DNA of 64,000 bases from Micrasema longulum (GCA_022494885.1 JAGVSM010002861.1:62001-126000); one strand, 5' to 3'. Counted from the first letter of the stretch, positions 44,726 through 55,515 are shown. Program-made: numbers and translations. Notes: generated from the sequence alone by a model not told the origin.

Positions 44726-45285
44726 TTCTACCATCACGCCATTTCCCCGTAGGGGTAGGCAGAGAGAATGGACCGCCACACACGTCTATCCTGGCATACA
44801 ATCCTAGCCTCTTCCACATTCATACATCTTGTCATACATGCCCTTCGGTTCTGTCTGCTTTTGACATAACTGGACTTAAGATTTTGGTTTATCTGATCAT
44901 GCCACGTCTTCCTCGGTCGTCCTCGTCTAACGTTGCCGTTCATTTTCGCCATATATACTGGTTTTACCATTCTTTCGTCGTCCATTTGTTCTACGTGACC
45001 AAACCATCTCAGAGACCCTTTCTTAATCTTATCAATTATACTTGGCTCAGATTTACACTCGCCTGATTTCATCATTCGTAACCCTGTCATACATTGATTT
45101 CCCACACATTCGTCTAAGAAATCGCATTTCAACCGCGTTCACTCGGCTTTCATCCTTCCTCTGCCAGTTCCATGTTTCACTTCCATACATAAGTGTTGGG
45201 ACTAAAACTCCCTTGTGCACTGCCAGTTTAGCTTCGATTGACAAATTTTTATTAGTAATTACGGTGCTTAGTGCTGAATTATGGA
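44726..45285 (-). mobile_element. RTE-like LINE fragment (C-terminal part)
   Basis: Minus frames 44734-45132 and 45053-45285 carry LSIEAKLAVHKGVLVPTLMY, then NAVEMRFLRRMCGKSMYDR, LRWFGHVEQMDDERMVK and RGRPRKTWHDQINQNLK, ending WRSILSAYPYGEMA. It matches 54817-55503 but is a distinct, diverged copy. A frameshift lies near 45080. Confidence 0.85.
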
Positions 45286-45485
45286 TCTTCATCTTAAATA
45301 TAGACGTTGTTTTGGAGAACTTAATATGTTCATCCAAGACGTTGAACACTCTCGGAGCTATATATGAAAAGTGTCTCCGAGCAAACATCGTACGCGTTCT
45401 CGGTATTACGAAGTTTAGGTTACGCAAAAACCTCGTGCATTCTGTTGGGAGTTGGGACCTCCTTCCGTAGTCGTTTATGTATGTT
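45286..45485 (-). mobile_element. LINE C-terminal fragment joined in frame to the RTE-like piece
   Basis: The minus frame beginning at 45427 reads NFVIPRTRTMFARRHFSYIA, then PRVFNVLDEHIKFSKT. PRTRT...RxFSYxxPxxxNxLxxxI is the end-of-protein motif of CR1/R1-type LINEs, a family different from the RTE-like piece. At about 45285 this passes straight into the RTE-like reading frame without a stop. Confidence 0.65.
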
Positions 45486-46254
45486 TATGTAATGTAGCAA
45501 ATCTTATAAACGCTGATATGCGGCACTGACAACTGATAGAATTGTAAAGTTTCATTATTTTTTGTGCTATAACATTTTTGATCGTCCACCTGTATTTTGG
45601 TACTGACTCTGCTGTCATCACTCTATGCTGATATTTTCGTGTCTCAAGTAATTCAAAAGTAACACAAAGGGTCTCTTATAGCGTTGATTCTCATCTTTAC
45701 ACCCTTCAACTGTTTTGGGCCGCAATAATGCGGCCTCACATTCCTTTCAAACGTATTTATTACCCGCGTGATCGGAACGTATCGGGAGCTTCTCCCAGTT
45801 AATCAGTTAAGTGCGGCATAGAAAACGAACAAATATTATTTATAAGACGCAATACTAGTATAACAGTTTAAATAGAGATTTTTTCAACTAGCTTGAAACG
45901 TTTTTTTAGTTTAAATATGTAGTCAAACAAAATATGAAATAATAGTAAATTATTATACCATTCTCTTCGTCATGCTGTAAAGTAGATAGCACTGGCGTGC
46001 ACTAATTATTATTATTTTTAAAAGGTTTCTGCTTTTTAACATCACAAAAATCAAGATATTGAATAATTAAGGAAATATTTGTTTTATTTTTTTATTTATC
46101 TAGAAATCATATAACACAAAGTATTTTACAAGTATAATTATATTCCCAGGAGTTACAACTCAATTCGGGACATAAATAATATAAACATTTAGAAAATAAC
46201 ACATATTGAGAACAACAAAAAAACAAAGCAAGTTTAGCACCTATATAACTAAAT
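45486..46254. other. Unassigned sequence
   Basis: 45655-45800 is less AT-rich (CGTGATCGGAACGTATCGGG) but shows no recognisable frame. Confidence 0.35.
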
Positions 46255-46400
46255 ATATATTCAAACATAGGCATAGTGGTAAATATGCTTTTATTAAACA
46301 CGAAAAAAAATGCCAATGGCAGGTCATAAGCCGTGTAAATGCCTAGTTTCCATATTTCTTTCTCTAAAGTATTTTCCGTCTCGGTTGTTTTATAGTAATA
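46255..46400 (+). mobile_element. Family A fragment
   Basis: CAAACATAGGCATAGTGGTA, TGGCAGGTCATAAGCCGTGT, AAATGCCTAGTTTCCATATT and TCCGTCTCGGTTGT match the plus-strand family A order. Confidence 0.65.
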
Positions 46401-46580
46401 TTTGTTTCTGGATAGTATAAACAAAAAACGTTTAATAAAAAAAATATGTGAGTATTAATTCAGTTAAAAAAAAATACTGTATTTTTTTTTTAGTACCCGT
46501 CATTTTATAAAAATAGTGTTTCGTTTTATTATCCAATTTGGTAAACGAACGGAGAATTTATTTTTTACATTTTTACAAAA

Positions 46581-46790
46581 TCGGGTTGTGGTCCCGTGGC
46601 TAGTGTCTCGGAGTCACGGACCAAAGGTCCGTCGTTCGAATCCCACTCTACCCCAACTTGATTCCATTTTCTAATAGTGAGTTATTTACAACTCGTTGAG
46701 AATGGCCCTCAAAATCAAATATTTGGGTAAATCATAAGAACGCAAATATTAATTAAAAAAAAAAAAAAAAAAAAATAAATAATAAAATAA
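46581..46790 (+). mobile_element. S2 SINE, complete, long poly(A)
   Basis: Head GGGTTGTGGTCCCGTGGCTA, a perfect mini-hairpin ACGGACC-AAA-GGTCCGT at about 46616-46632, and box B GTTCGAATCCCAC. The body GAGTTATTTACAACTCGTTG, ATTTGGGTAAATCATAAGAA is followed by about 20 A. It is the sharpest copy of the family, so probably among the youngest. Confidence 0.9.
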
Positions 46791-47685
46791 AATAAAAATT
46801 TTAATATCGTTTACTCCTAAAGCGCATTATTTATTCCTGTGAAGATTTGTAAAAGCATCACAATGTTAAATGTTTTCTTTTATCTACATTTTCTCACACT
46901 AAAATGCTTGGGCACAATAAAAATACCCGGATAAAATATATTTGCGCAATGACACACAATTCATCTTCACAAAATAACATACCCTTTGTAGATCTCTATC
47001 TTTAAAAAAAAATAACAATACAAGTCACAGTGCTTAGATAGTGACCCAATGATCGGTGTATGTTGAAAACACCCTGAAAAAAAACCTCCACAAAAAATGT
47101 ATCCACCGAACCAAAATATTAAAATAAAAAAATGATATAATATCTGTTATACTTATGTGAAATTAGACTTTTTTACAAATGTGCCAATTTTACAATTGTA
47201 ATTTTAGTAACTCGGGTGCAAATTTTATACCTGGGATTGCAACCCCGTTTGAAAACCCCGTATAGAAATGGTTCCTTTTGCAATACTACTACATTTTGAA
47301 TTAAATGAGTTGCATCGAGTCTTTTTATAATTTCAATATTTAACAAAAAATAAGTATTGGTCACATTCAATTTACCAGATAGATTTATTTATGCACCTGC
47401 TATATGAATTCAAAAATTTTCTTGCTTGATAAAAAAACCAAAAAAACTTTTAGTCTTGTCTTGCCTGGAGTTTTTGAAATGCGTCCGTGTTTTTATATTT
47501 TGTTGTTGTTATTAAATTTATAAAGGAATCACTATTTTCAACAGGTTTCTACAACTGCTGTTTTTGTAATTTAAATTAGTAAATTATATTACTCTAAAAT
47601 ATAACAATATCTACATCCTTTTATTATGGAAAAAGTAATATTACTTCTCCAAAAGTTTTTAAGTCAGCTACTGATATCACTGATA
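46791..47685. other. Unassigned AT-rich sequence
   Basis: No supported gene or repeat. Confidence 0.4.
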
Positions 47686-47689
47686 AAAT

Positions 47690-47960
47690 AATTAAAATAA
47701 ACATAGACATAATACAAGAATATCAAAACAATATCACATACAACATTCCAAAACGAGACAAGGACAATCGAGACTTATAAACTAGGGACTGAAATTATAT
47801 AATAAACTATCAGACAAAATTAAAAAGAAGACTTAGACAAACATTTTAATATATGATAAAAATATTATCATCAACAACCGAGTATGAATAAAAATTCGAA
47901 TGTAATTTTTGTAAAATGAATGTAATAATCCGTAAGGGTGAATAAATAATTTTTTAAACA
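47690..47960 (+). mobile_element. LINE C-terminal fragment
   Basis: Plus strand at about 47788: GLKLYNKLSDKIKKKT, the GxKLYNxLPxxIK motif near the end of Jockey-like LINE proteins. It is preceded by a degraded PRxR-type segment. A tail with CCGTAAGGGTGAATAAATAA follows at about 47930. Confidence 0.55.
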
Positions 47961-48054
47961 AAAAAAATATGAAAGTCAATAAAATAATGGTTTACAATAT
48001 ATTCAAGAGCACGATCAACATTTCAAAGTAAGACATCAATTACAGCATTTCGTA

Positions 48055-48435
48055 TTTTGAAAATACGTTTAAGGTACATTTCTGTTCTATATCCCTTCAA
48101 AGAAGACAGATTGAGAGACTGCTCTATTTCCAAATAGGAATAATTACCCCTTTGCAATCCGAGCAACCATGCCTTTTTTCGTAGAAAATGGTGTTGGACA
48201 GACTCAATATGGTCAAAATGAGTTCTACAAAATGGAAACCGAATTAAAAAAGCATATTCTAGATGGGGTCGAACTAGTGAGCAGCAAAGAGTTTAGATGA
48301 TATTCATATTTTTGAAGTCCGTCGTCATTCTGTTGACGAAACTAATAAGTTTGAGAGATTTGTCTTGAATATTATCAATGTCTTCACGATAGGAGAGTTA
48401 AATATATAAAGTAATACCAAGATACTGTTTTAAAG
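48055..48435 (-). mobile_element. LINE fragment after the reverse transcriptase
   Basis: The minus strand reads LVRPHLEYAFLIRFPFCRTH, then FDHIESVQHHFLRKKAWLLG and YSYLEIEQSLNLSSLKGI. VRPxLEYAxxxWxPxxxxHxxxIExVQxxFLR is the segment following the palm in Jockey/CR1-type LINEs. An upstream YLGITLYI piece has a stop. Inactive. Confidence 0.75.
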
Positions 48436-48604
48436 AAACAATTTAAAGACAAATATTTATTATGTGTACACATCAAATAAATATAATGCTGATTTTTAAG
48501 CAAGTAGTTAAAATAATGAAAAAACAAATAAATAAGGGTGTTTTTGTAGCACGTCGTTGTTTATATTTTAAAAACAGTGCATAATACCTTCACATCATGC
48601 TTTG

Positions 48605-49330
48605 TTAAAATATATTACAATAGAGACTTAGGTTATTTTTTAAGAAGGAATCATCAAAGTCTATAGTCCTTAAAATATAGCTTGATTAGAATGACAGCTG
48701 TCAAATTAATTTCATTAGTGATGGGAAATTACTGATCACTGCTCAAATCGAATTTACCAGTTATTTCATGCAATCATGAAACTCTGTTTCCGAAAATTGA
48801 TACAAAAAACGCAAAAACAAGCCTATTATAATGTGTTTAACACAATTATTCACCAAAAATGAGACATTTTTACTTTTTTCATGAACAAAATTAAATGATT
48901 TTTTTTTTATTCGATCAATTTACATTGATCAATTTGTCCCATCTCTAACGTTTTTGCAAAATGGTGTAACCTTGTAAGAACGTCGTTAATAATTAGGTTT
49001 ATTTTAGTTTTGAAGCTGATTTTAAATATTAATGTTGATTTATGTTTCAAGCATTGTATTAAAAAAAATAATTAACACGCCCAGATACAGATGATTTTCG
49101 TGTGTCAATATAAATAACTCCTTTGACGTTACTACAAAGTTATGTCGTCACTTTTTTTGACAACTGTCATTCTAATCATGTTACATTTTAAGGACTATAG
49201 GTATATACGAGGCTTAACACACTGTGTAATATTAACCATTCTACCTTTGAACTTAAGCATTCATTTATTGTTTTCCATTTGTTGATTATTTTAATGTAGA
49301 AGCGATTCTTTAATAGTGTTGTAAATTATC
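48605..49330 (-). mobile_element. Family A repeat interrupted by a TA-flanked MITE
   Basis: Reversed family A starts with TATTACAATAGAGACTTAGG at about 48612 and stops at ...AAAGTCTA (48663). It continues after the MITE as TAGGTATATACGAGGCTTAA, CACACTGTGTAATATTAACC and CATTTGTTGATTATTTT. Joining the flanks restores the family order GAAGTCTAGGCAT...GGGCTTA. Confidence 0.75.
48664..49197. mobile_element. MITE, 534 bp, Tc1/mariner-like
   Basis: Ends TAGTCCTTAAAAT and ATTTTAAGGACTA belong to TIRs of about 44 bp that include TGATTAGAATGACAG and CTGTCATTCTAATCA. A TA dinucleotide flanks each side (48662-48663 and 49198-49199). The interior is AT-rich without a transposase frame. TA duplication and a TIR-only structure point to Tc1/mariner. 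Confidence 0.88.
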
Positions 49331-50259
49331 TCTGTTGTCGTATTAAAATCTTGATAACTACCTGAGGGGTCAAATCTAGAAAGTACTTACTCTTTGAAAA
49401 CTCACTGCTCAAGAGATGTCGCTGCAGTGTCAGTCATAATGTGAGAGTAGGCGGGTCACGCGGAACGTTGCTATCGGCAGAAGACAACATTGATCACTTC
49501 AAAGGCACTCAGATTTAGACCTCCCTAGCTATAAGACGAAATTATTAATATAAAACTTTATCTCTACAATAACCATCTTTTTTTGGTCAACATCAAGTCA
49601 TTAAACTTATCTACGAATATTTAGACTTGCTAAAAAAATTTGATCTTGTTTTGTTCTTATATGCTAAAGATGATTCATTGCAAAAAATGTTACGAATATT
49701 TCGATATGTTACTAAAATAAGCATGTTCAAGTATGTGCATACGTAGTACACATTAATATCTATATACCAGCATATTGTCAGTGCATTTATTATTCGGTGT
49801 AGGTACCTGAGCAGCCGTAATCTATTTTTTATAGAAAAAAAGTCCGTGAGTGCAATATTGTGTTTGAATGCAGTATGGCGTAGGCTCCACGACCGACCCA
49901 GCTAATGCAATTTACACAATGCAGTTTGAATTTGGGATACAATGCATTTGGTAAGGCTAAGGCCGCACCTGTAGTGATCTATTGCGGGGTTCTTTTTGTG
50001 AAAAGGACCCAGGTTTTTTTAGAACACAAAATAAATAAAAAGCGGCGAATCTCAATCTGTTTATCTTTGTTAACTGATTTTCGATGCATAATGTCGTGAA
50101 TTTATAAACAATTCTAAGAATATATATATTATTATACAAATCGATTATTTTCTCACTTTTCAATTATTTTATTGAAGATTCTAGTTACTTTTATATTATA
50201 CTATTGTATGCATGCAATATTTTACTGATTAAATGTAATTTAAAAACAAATACACTTAC
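49331..50259. other. Unassigned; two GC-richer patches
   Basis: 49385-49530 (GTGAGAGTAGGCGGGTCACG) and 49865-50000 are less AT-rich than their surroundings. In the second, a stop-free stretch 49874-49950 lies between AATGCAG and GTAAGG. No gene can be named. Confidence 0.3.
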
Positions 50260-50430
50260 TTCTTTGGACATTTGGACAAACTCAAATAGTGTAATGAAAA
50301 CAACTGGTCCAAGAAGATGTTTAAAAATTGAAAAATTGTTTTCAGGCGTTGCCTAGTATGTGAAATAATTCAGTTAGATGAATCTTTTCACAACAATAAA
50401 GGTTTTAGCTCTTTAACTCCACTAACCGGT
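50260..50430 (+). mobile_element. Family A fragment (arm end and inner block)
   Basis: GGACATTTGGACAAACTCAA, then TTTCAGGCGTTGCCTAGTAT and AAGGTTTTAGCTCTTTAACT in plus order. The rest of the element reappears at 50728-50815 (GACAGGTCATAAGCCCTGTA, AATGCCTAAACTTCCATATT) after an unrelated AT-rich insert. Confidence 0.75.
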
Positions 50431-50904
50431 TCTGTATTTATTTTTTTTATCTTAAAATTGCGTTATCATTCACTTATTCTTTGCTTTTTTTTACATCTTT
50501 CTAAATATATTTTTTTGATAGCATAAATTACATGTACTTTTTTCGCTCCTTATATTTAAGTTAGTAGTAATTATTATTATACAGCTATGTAGGACTATCA
50601 TATGATTAATTGTAAAGGATCTTTACCGACAACTCATATTCATTGGCTTGGTGAGTCCTGTAAAAAAATAATAATTTTAAAAATGTTTTAAAAATAACTA
50701 AAATGTAATATTGTATGTAAATAATAAATAACGACAGGTCATAAGCCCTGTAAATGCCTAAACTTCCATATTCCCTTATTTAAGGTATTCTCCATCCCTG
50801 TTGTAATTTGTTACACTTACTTCTGTTTTTATATATCTTAAGTTTTTTTTTTTTTTTCTAGTAAATACATATTGGAACATTTTGGAACTTGAATCATAAA
50901 AATA

Positions 50905-51243
50905 AATCTATTTATTTTTGGTTGGTTGGAATGAATTGCCATTTGGCAATTCGCCTATTCATTATCGTCTTGCTCAATAAGTGTCGTAATCTCGAGGGAT
51001 GTCAGGTTCTAGGTGCATGATTGGCGTGACCATTCGTCTTGTTTCTAACGGGACCGTGCCGTTTGGTCGTAGTCTGCCGCGTTGTCCCCAGGCGCAGCTT
51101 CGGGACGCCGGAATGTCCCGTTTCCAGAGAAAGATCAACTCACGGTACAAATTTTTAAAAAAATCGCGATAAATAAAAAATCCTCTGACGGTAGCGTCTA
51201 ATAGCGTGGCAATGACGGCTGTATTGCAGCACGATGGGTTGAA
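50905..51243 (-). pseudogene. End of an unrecognised ORF with retrotransposon-type 3' tail
   Basis: The minus frame 51243-50974 is open for 89 codons after a TAA (51244-51246) and lacks a Met start. Segments include TLLDATVRGFFIYRDFFKNL, YRELIFLWKRDIPASR, and a final MVTPIMHLEPDIPRDYDTY before TGA. The region is clearly GC-richer than its flanks. It is followed within 30 bp by the inverted repeat TTGCCAAATGGCAA and AACCAACCAAAAATAAA, the same 3' tail as at 9540-9660. I do not recognise the protein. The tail suggests a 5'-truncated non-LTR element, though a retrocopied host mRNA is possible. Confidence 0.45.
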
Positions 51244-51429
51244 TTAAATGGGATGAATGAAATAAGTATTATCTCTGATATAATTGTATATTTTTAACCA
51301 GGCATGTATACAAGCTGGAATAAATAAAAACTATTTATATGATATTGATTATTTAATTATTATATTTGATTAGCTAGGCATTTACAATTAAGTCGTTTTA
51401 GTTTTTGTTTTATGGTTGTATTAGTACTA

Positions 51430-52135
51430 GCGGACCTGTCAGACGTTGTCCTGCTCGAACGACGGCTTCCCTGCTATTCGCTTGGAAAAAGACTTTTCAT
51501 TGATAAGTAGGTACCTAACTACTTGTTTGTGATTAAATTCCAAAACTTAAAATTGATAATATTAAAATATTTCATTTAAGTAGGTACCTAGGTACTTGTT
51601 TATGGTTGAATTATAAACCACAAAATAAATGTTTTTCAAATATGGAATTCTTTTTGCAAACGTCAAACTCCGGTTGTCTCACCAACAAAGGGGTGTACTT
51701 ATGTATGAATACGTTTTTTTTTAATGTATTGAATTTAATATCATTTTAGTGTTACCAAAAATCCAATAAAAAGAAACAAATGGGTAGAAATTATAAGGAA
51801 TTTAAGGAATGAACCTGATTGAGATCCACAAAAAAACAAATGCTGTTTGTAAACATTTAAAAACAAACTTTTTTTGTACACGAAAAAACAACATCTTTCT
51901 ATTTTTTGCAAATGCATTCTCCTCGAATGCAACCCTTAGAGATCGATGAATTAAACATTTATGCTCCTAACTTCTTTTTTACATATTCGATTGAAAAAAT
52001 TAATATCTACGAACACGCACAGCGCAAGGATCTATGTTTCTCTGTAAACCGCACGTAAATCAGTTAAGCCGTTTAGGAGGAGTACGGTTACATCACACGT
52101 ACAGAGGAATTATATATATAAAGATAGAACTATTT
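51430..52135 (+). mobile_element. R7 interspersed element, longest copy
   Basis: It begins near AGCGGACCTGTCAGACGTTG and runs through TTGGAAAAAGACTTTTCATT, GTAGGTACCTAGGTACTTGT, GAACACGCACAGCGCAAGGA and ACCGCACGTAAATCAGTTAA. It ends near GTACAGAGGAATTATATATA. About 700 bp, non-coding, no TIRs seen. Confidence 0.7.
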
Positions 52136-52384
52136 ATACTTTAAAACATAAAAAATCTCAACTTTAGAAGAGGCTGAGCCATGTTAGATGGAGACTATCC
52201 TAACCAAAAGACGCTCCGTATTCATTTTTAAACTCACTCGTTTTATATAGATTCCCTGGTATTAAATATGTGTACTTATCTGTGCGACAAATAATAAAAT
52301 AAAATAAAAATAAATGATTTTAAAAATATAAATAAAATATCTTGATTAACTTTTCGTTAGTTTATTTCGACCAATTTGCGCTGA

Positions 52385-52500
52385 ACGAGGTCCTGAAGAT
52401 ACCCACCTTGACGAAAGCGCTCATTGGTCAAAATAAACAGGGTAAATCTTAACCGAGGAATTTTATTGATATTTATCAAAATCATTAACTTTGGAATTAT
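52385..52500 (+). repeat. R5 interspersed repeat, copy 2
   Basis: CCTGAAGATACCCACCTTGA, CGAAAGCGCTCATTGGTCAA, ATCTTAACCGAGGAATTTTA and AAATCATTAACTTTGG align with 20525-20660. Confidence 0.65.
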
Positions 52501-52574
52501 ACTCAAGAAATATCCACAAAAAATGTCCGGTTTTGAAGGAAAAAATAAATGGTCACAATATAACTATGATACAT

Positions 52575-52835
52575 CTCCGTTCCTCCCCGTCCGCGATCTG
52601 GGCCACGTTGAGGGAAGCGTTACAAGGACCCCGTTAACTCCTTTATTTGGATTGAACATCTTGTAGTCTACTGCTGACTGTTCGTCGGCAGTTCGTGTGA
52701 GAACTACGGGATGCAAATCTGACTTGGGAGGATGCACAGGATCTGGCAGCCAACAGAGATGATTGGAGGATCTTTGTGGACACCATATGCTCCAACTAGG
52801 GAGCGGATATGGAACAAAAATAACATAAATAATCT
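52575..52835 (+). mobile_element. LINE C-terminal fragment (DLTWEDA type)
   Basis: From about 52709 the plus strand reads LTWEDAQDLAANRDDWRIFV, then DTICSN, a stop and GADME. The same closing segment (NLTWEDAQTRAADRNAWSLL) is at 63750 and, degraded and reversed, at 62230. W-x(n)-A-x-DR-xxW is a recurrent end of LINE-encoded proteins. The 3' DNA end (CTCCAACTAGGGAGCGGATA) resembles the S3 SINE end. Confidence 0.65.
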
Positions 52836-53194
52836 TGTAGTAGATCGTACTTTTGCTTACTTATCTTTAACTGTTTATGTTACTTTTACAGATTTTTTAC
52901 ATTGTAGTTACGTTTTTTTAATATGGTTGTTTTTTAAATATTTTTAAAACTATCTAAAGAAATTAAAATCATTAATTAATAACGTTTCAGAAACAATATG
53001 TTTTTCATACAACGCTTTAGTATAAAATGGTATAAACAATAATACATTTATTCTTTGTTCGGAGGTTTAACGTGAATTTTAAAACGAACTTCCCTAAAGG
53101 TATACGTACACATATTTAAAGAACGTAATAAAGTAAAATTGTTTTACTTATATTTTAAAAGTTAAAATTAAATTAATTTATTTAAATAATTACT

Positions 53195-53265
53195 TTGCAA
53201 AGCACCCTTGAGGTATTACATTACGAAAATGACTCTATGTAAGTTCTCCATTATATATAAAACGA
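53195..53265 (+). mobile_element. LINE 3' tail fragment
   Basis: GCAAAGCACCCTTGAGGTAT, TACATTACGAAAATGACTCT and AAGTTCTCCATTATATATAA match the end of the LINE at 57953-58495, with the stem partly lost. Confidence 0.55.
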
Positions 53266-53924
53266 AAAAAAATAAATCACTTCATGTGTTAATTTAATGT
53301 ATTTAAGGTTTTTAGTTACCTACCAACATAATTAATATATTAATCGTAAAGTTGATTATTTTACAAATATAAGTGTTTTTGAAATCGGCTTATTTTAGTT
53401 GTTTTTAATTACTCTCTATAATTATTTTGTTTTCGTCCGCTTTGAAAAGACTTACGATTTCGTTAAAATATTCATAATTCATCATATTGTATTAAATATT
53501 ATTATTTAATTGAATATGAACCCATTTGCACGTCTGCCAGTTTTAAAACAAAATATTTCAATTTGAAATATATTCAATAGAATTATCCCCAACTTCTAAC
53601 AAGTGCAGATCGCCATTTAAAGTCATAGTAATAGGAATTATAGATCTAATGTCAGATGTTGACCCCAGTAAAAAACGGACACAGTAGAGGCGATTTTAAA
53701 TCGACATGTTTCGACAGGAAGCATTATTTACGCCTACGGATTTACAATTCAGCAAACACCTCCAAATTATTTACTTTGTATGTTTACGTATCCACCACCT
53801 ACTAAACAAAAAACGCTGAAAATATTATAAACATTGTTAAACTGAATTATTTTATACTATTAAGCGTGGTACTCAGATGTTTTTTTAAAATTTGTGTAAT
53901 TTAAGTATAGAAATTGAAAAAATT
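53266..53924. other. AT-rich sequence, nothing recognised
   Basis: No supported gene or repeat. Confidence 0.4.
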
Positions 53925-54205
53925 ATATTTTCAGGCGTTGCCTAGTATGTAGGTGAAATAATTCAATTGGATGAATCTCATCCGCATAAATAAAGGTTTC
54001 AGCTCTTTAACTTCACAAACATCAACAGATGAAAGAATTGAAGGAATATAGATGTTCAAATATAGGCAGAATGGTGAATGTTACACAGTGTGTAAAGTGG
54101 CCACTTAAACCAACCATTGACAGATCATAAGCCCTGTAGATGCCTAGACTTCCATAATACCTTCTCTTAAATGTTCTTCATCTCTGTTGTAATATGTTAA
54201 TTTAT
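53925..54205 (+). mobile_element. Family A repeat, well preserved
   Basis: TTTTCAGGCGTTGCCTAGTA, AAAGGTTTCAGCTCTTTAAC, GGTGAATGTTACACAGTGTG, GATCATAAGCCCTGTAGATG and AAATGTTCTTCATCTCTGTT in order. It is the mirror image of 23551-23945. Confidence 0.85.
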
Positions 54206-54795
54206 GTGTAAGTTATATTTTTATTTTTAGTATTCTTTAATAATATTTTCCAATATTTTGTATCCCAAGTTTACTGATAAGTTATACAATTTTTTGTAAT
54301 ATGTATCTTTGTATGAATACATAAATAAATAATGCTTTTAAAAAATTGTATTCGTCTTTTGTATTGTATTTATGTTTTTTTTCAGTAGGTAAAATATTTT
54401 TATTTTATTTAATAAAGCGTTTTTTTTCGTAAAAACACTGTTTTTTTTCTCTCTTTTCCATAGTAATCTTATTTGTTTAAAAAAAGCTATCTTATTTTTT
54501 ATAATGTGTCAACAAGTCAGTACACAATATTATTAAGATGATAATTTGAAATTGTTTAAAATTACTATCATTATTAAAATTTGTATAGTTAAAGTCAAAT
54601 AATTTATTTTTTTATTGTAGTAAATCGACATATTCAAAGGGCATGTACGACTAAATTTATAAAAGTGGAAGTAGCTAGGATTGTACGTCAACTGAAATAC
54701 TTGCGTCGTTCTATGGATCTATTTTTCTGCCTATCCCTAAAACGGGAAATGGAGTGATAATTCTAGCAAAACTAATATATTTTTTACTAACATCA
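54206..54795. other. AT-rich sequence, nothing recognised
   Basis: T-rich. No supported gene. Confidence 0.4.
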
Positions 54796-54816
54796 AACAA
54801 ACAAACAAACAAACCA

Positions 54817-55503
54817 TCACGCCGTTTCCCCGTAAGGGTAGGCAGAGAGGATAGAACGCCACAACACTCTATCTTTGCATACAGATCTCGCTTCCTCTAC
54901 ATTTATACATCTTCTCATGCACGCGCGCCGATTATTCCGACTTTTGACATGTCCATCTTTAAGCGTTTGTTGGATTTGGTCATGCCATGTCTTTCTCCGT
55001 CTTCCTCTATTTCTGCATCCATCAACATTCGCGCTGTAAATATTCTTAGCCGTCATTTCGCTGTTCATTCGTTCTACATGTCCAAACCAGCGCAGAGCTT
55101 CTTTCTTGATTTTGTCGATAATGCTTGTCTTAGCCTTACATAATGTACGGATCTCAACATTTGTGCATCTATCGTACATAGTTTTACCACACATCCGCCT
55201 GAGAGATCGCATTTCGACAGCATTCAGCTTACTTTCATCCCTGTTTTTCCAAGTCCATACTTCGTTCCCATACATCAGGGATGGGACCAGGACTCCGTTG
55301 TGAACTGCCAATTTTGCCTCTTGTGACAACCATTTATTTGCCAAGGTCGATTTAAGTGCACTGTTCACTCTGTTCCCGGCACTCACCCTCCTTTCAATAT
55401 CTTTCTCAGTCATTCCATCCCTAGTGAACATACTTCCCAGATACACAAATTCCTCTACTTTTTTTAGTATAACTTCATTCACAGGGATTTCGCATTTAGT
55501 CAT
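54817..55503 (-). pseudogene. RTE-like LINE, thumb and C-terminal part
   Basis: This 228-residue open stretch shows EEFVYLGSMFTRDGMTEKDI (the YLG segment that follows the palm) and RRVSAGNRVNSALKS. Then come LVPSLMYGNEVWTWKNRDES, NAVEMRSLRRMCGKTMYDRC, LRWFGHVERMNSEMTAKNI and RRKTWHDQIQQTLK, with WRSILSAYPYGE at the end. The initial Met is not a true start: the same frame continues upstream past one TAA codon into the palm domain. It is the template by which the fragments at 2991, 5425, 22912, 29205, 44726 and 60485 were recognised. Confidence 0.85.
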
Positions 55504-55515
55504 ACTTTCATTTCT

